NCBI GenBank assembly: GCA_013334735.1
Contig: JAAXXA010000201.1
Coordinates: 1-5,797 of the forward strand
Direction of reading: 5' to 3'
Source: Bacteroidota bacterium
Lineage (GTDB): Bacteria; Bacteroidota; Bacteroidia; Bacteroidales; CG2-30-32-10
DNA length: 5,797 nt
Below, piece after piece: positions 5,742-5,797 of the stretch (positions within the stretch are counted from its first letter, which is position 1; each line of letters opens with the position of its first letter). The position numbers were made by a program, and so were the translations under genes. The notes beneath the pieces are model-generated. The model had not been told where the DNA came from. It worked only from the letters and a program-made list of their open reading frames with translations, and did not search any database.

Positions 5742-5797
5742 GCTACGTAGTAGCGTACTGTTTATAGAACAAAAATTAATAATTAATTAAAAGCTCC
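5742..5797 (-). repeat. REP-like palindrome pair, inverted orientation, copy 3 (incomplete)
   Basis: The palindrome GCTAC-GTA-GTAGC is complete at 5742-5754 and followed by TACTGTTTATA at 5756-5766. Fifty-one bases on, the window ends inside the next palindrome after its first arm GCTCC (5793-5797). By analogy with 4877-4890 the missing part should contain a short loop, GGAGC and a CTG-ending flank. Confidence 0.78.

Larger units (their letters stand above)
5530..5797 (+). repeat. Direct repeat, copy 2 (268 bases seen; cut by window edge)
   Basis: This is the partner of 4614-4881 at an offset of 916. It begins inside the last codons of the intact transposase and continues through the right palindrome pair, a spacer of about 117 bases and the start of another inverted pair. 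The match runs to the last base of the window, so the repeat is likely longer. The spacer (5625-5741) has no ORF of note and is as well conserved as the palindromes, differing from 4709-4825 at only three positions by my reading. Confidence 0.9.

Noticed and set aside
4639..5797. CRISPR array suggested by recurring short palindromic repeats
   Set aside because: Repeats alternate orientation, spacings are mixed (51, 92, 118 and about 510 bases), spacers are themselves repeated, and no cas gene is present.

Overview
The window looks like a piece of an AT-rich Bacteroidota chromosome. The evidence is indirect: A+T dominates coding and non-coding DNA, start codons lack good Shine-Dalgarno sequences, and two intergenic stretches carry an octamer matching the Bacteroidota -7 element TAnnTTTG. 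No rRNA, tRNA or taxonomic marker gene is present, so the assignment is tentative.

Positions 140-4564 hold four tightly packed plus-strand genes that read as one operon for making and transferring an unusual surface sugar. They are the N-terminal (140-943) and C-terminal (936-1853) halves of a split transketolase, a 665-residue fusion of an extended SDR sugar-nucleotide epimerase/dehydratase to a membrane-anchored GT2 glycosyltransferase of the polyprenyl-phosphate type (1858-3855), and a class I SAM methyltransferase (3848-4564). Genes 1/2 and 3/4 each overlap by 8 bases, and genes 2/3 are 4 bases apart. The simplest reading is that the transketolase pair makes or remodels a sugar precursor, the SDR domain finishes the nucleotide sugar, the fused GT2 domain loads it onto a polyprenyl phosphate at the inner membrane, and the methyltransferase decorates it or a neighbouring residue. 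The exact sugar cannot be read from the sequence.

From about 4614 to the window end lies a compact mobile-element region. A complete Y1 (HUH) transposase of the IS200/RAYT type (5089-5550) is flanked by paired small palindromes. The left pair is an inverted version of the right pair, which is the REP/BIME arrangement of RAYT systems rather than that of a plain IS200 element. Nine complete palindromes and one cut by the window edge are visible. They share a CAGK sequence on the 5' side (read in one orientation), and the inner member of each pair is preceded by TATAAACAGTA. The DNA from the last six codons of the transposase through the right-hand pair, a spacer and the next inverted pair is repeated upstream at an exact 916-base offset. 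The upstream copy keeps only the last codons and stop of a vanished transposase gene, so this is either the scar of an older copy or part of a tandem array.

The clearest points for follow-up are the REP-flanked transposase with its covarying palindromes, the gene-tail relic, and the SDR-GT2 fusion coupled to a split transketolase.
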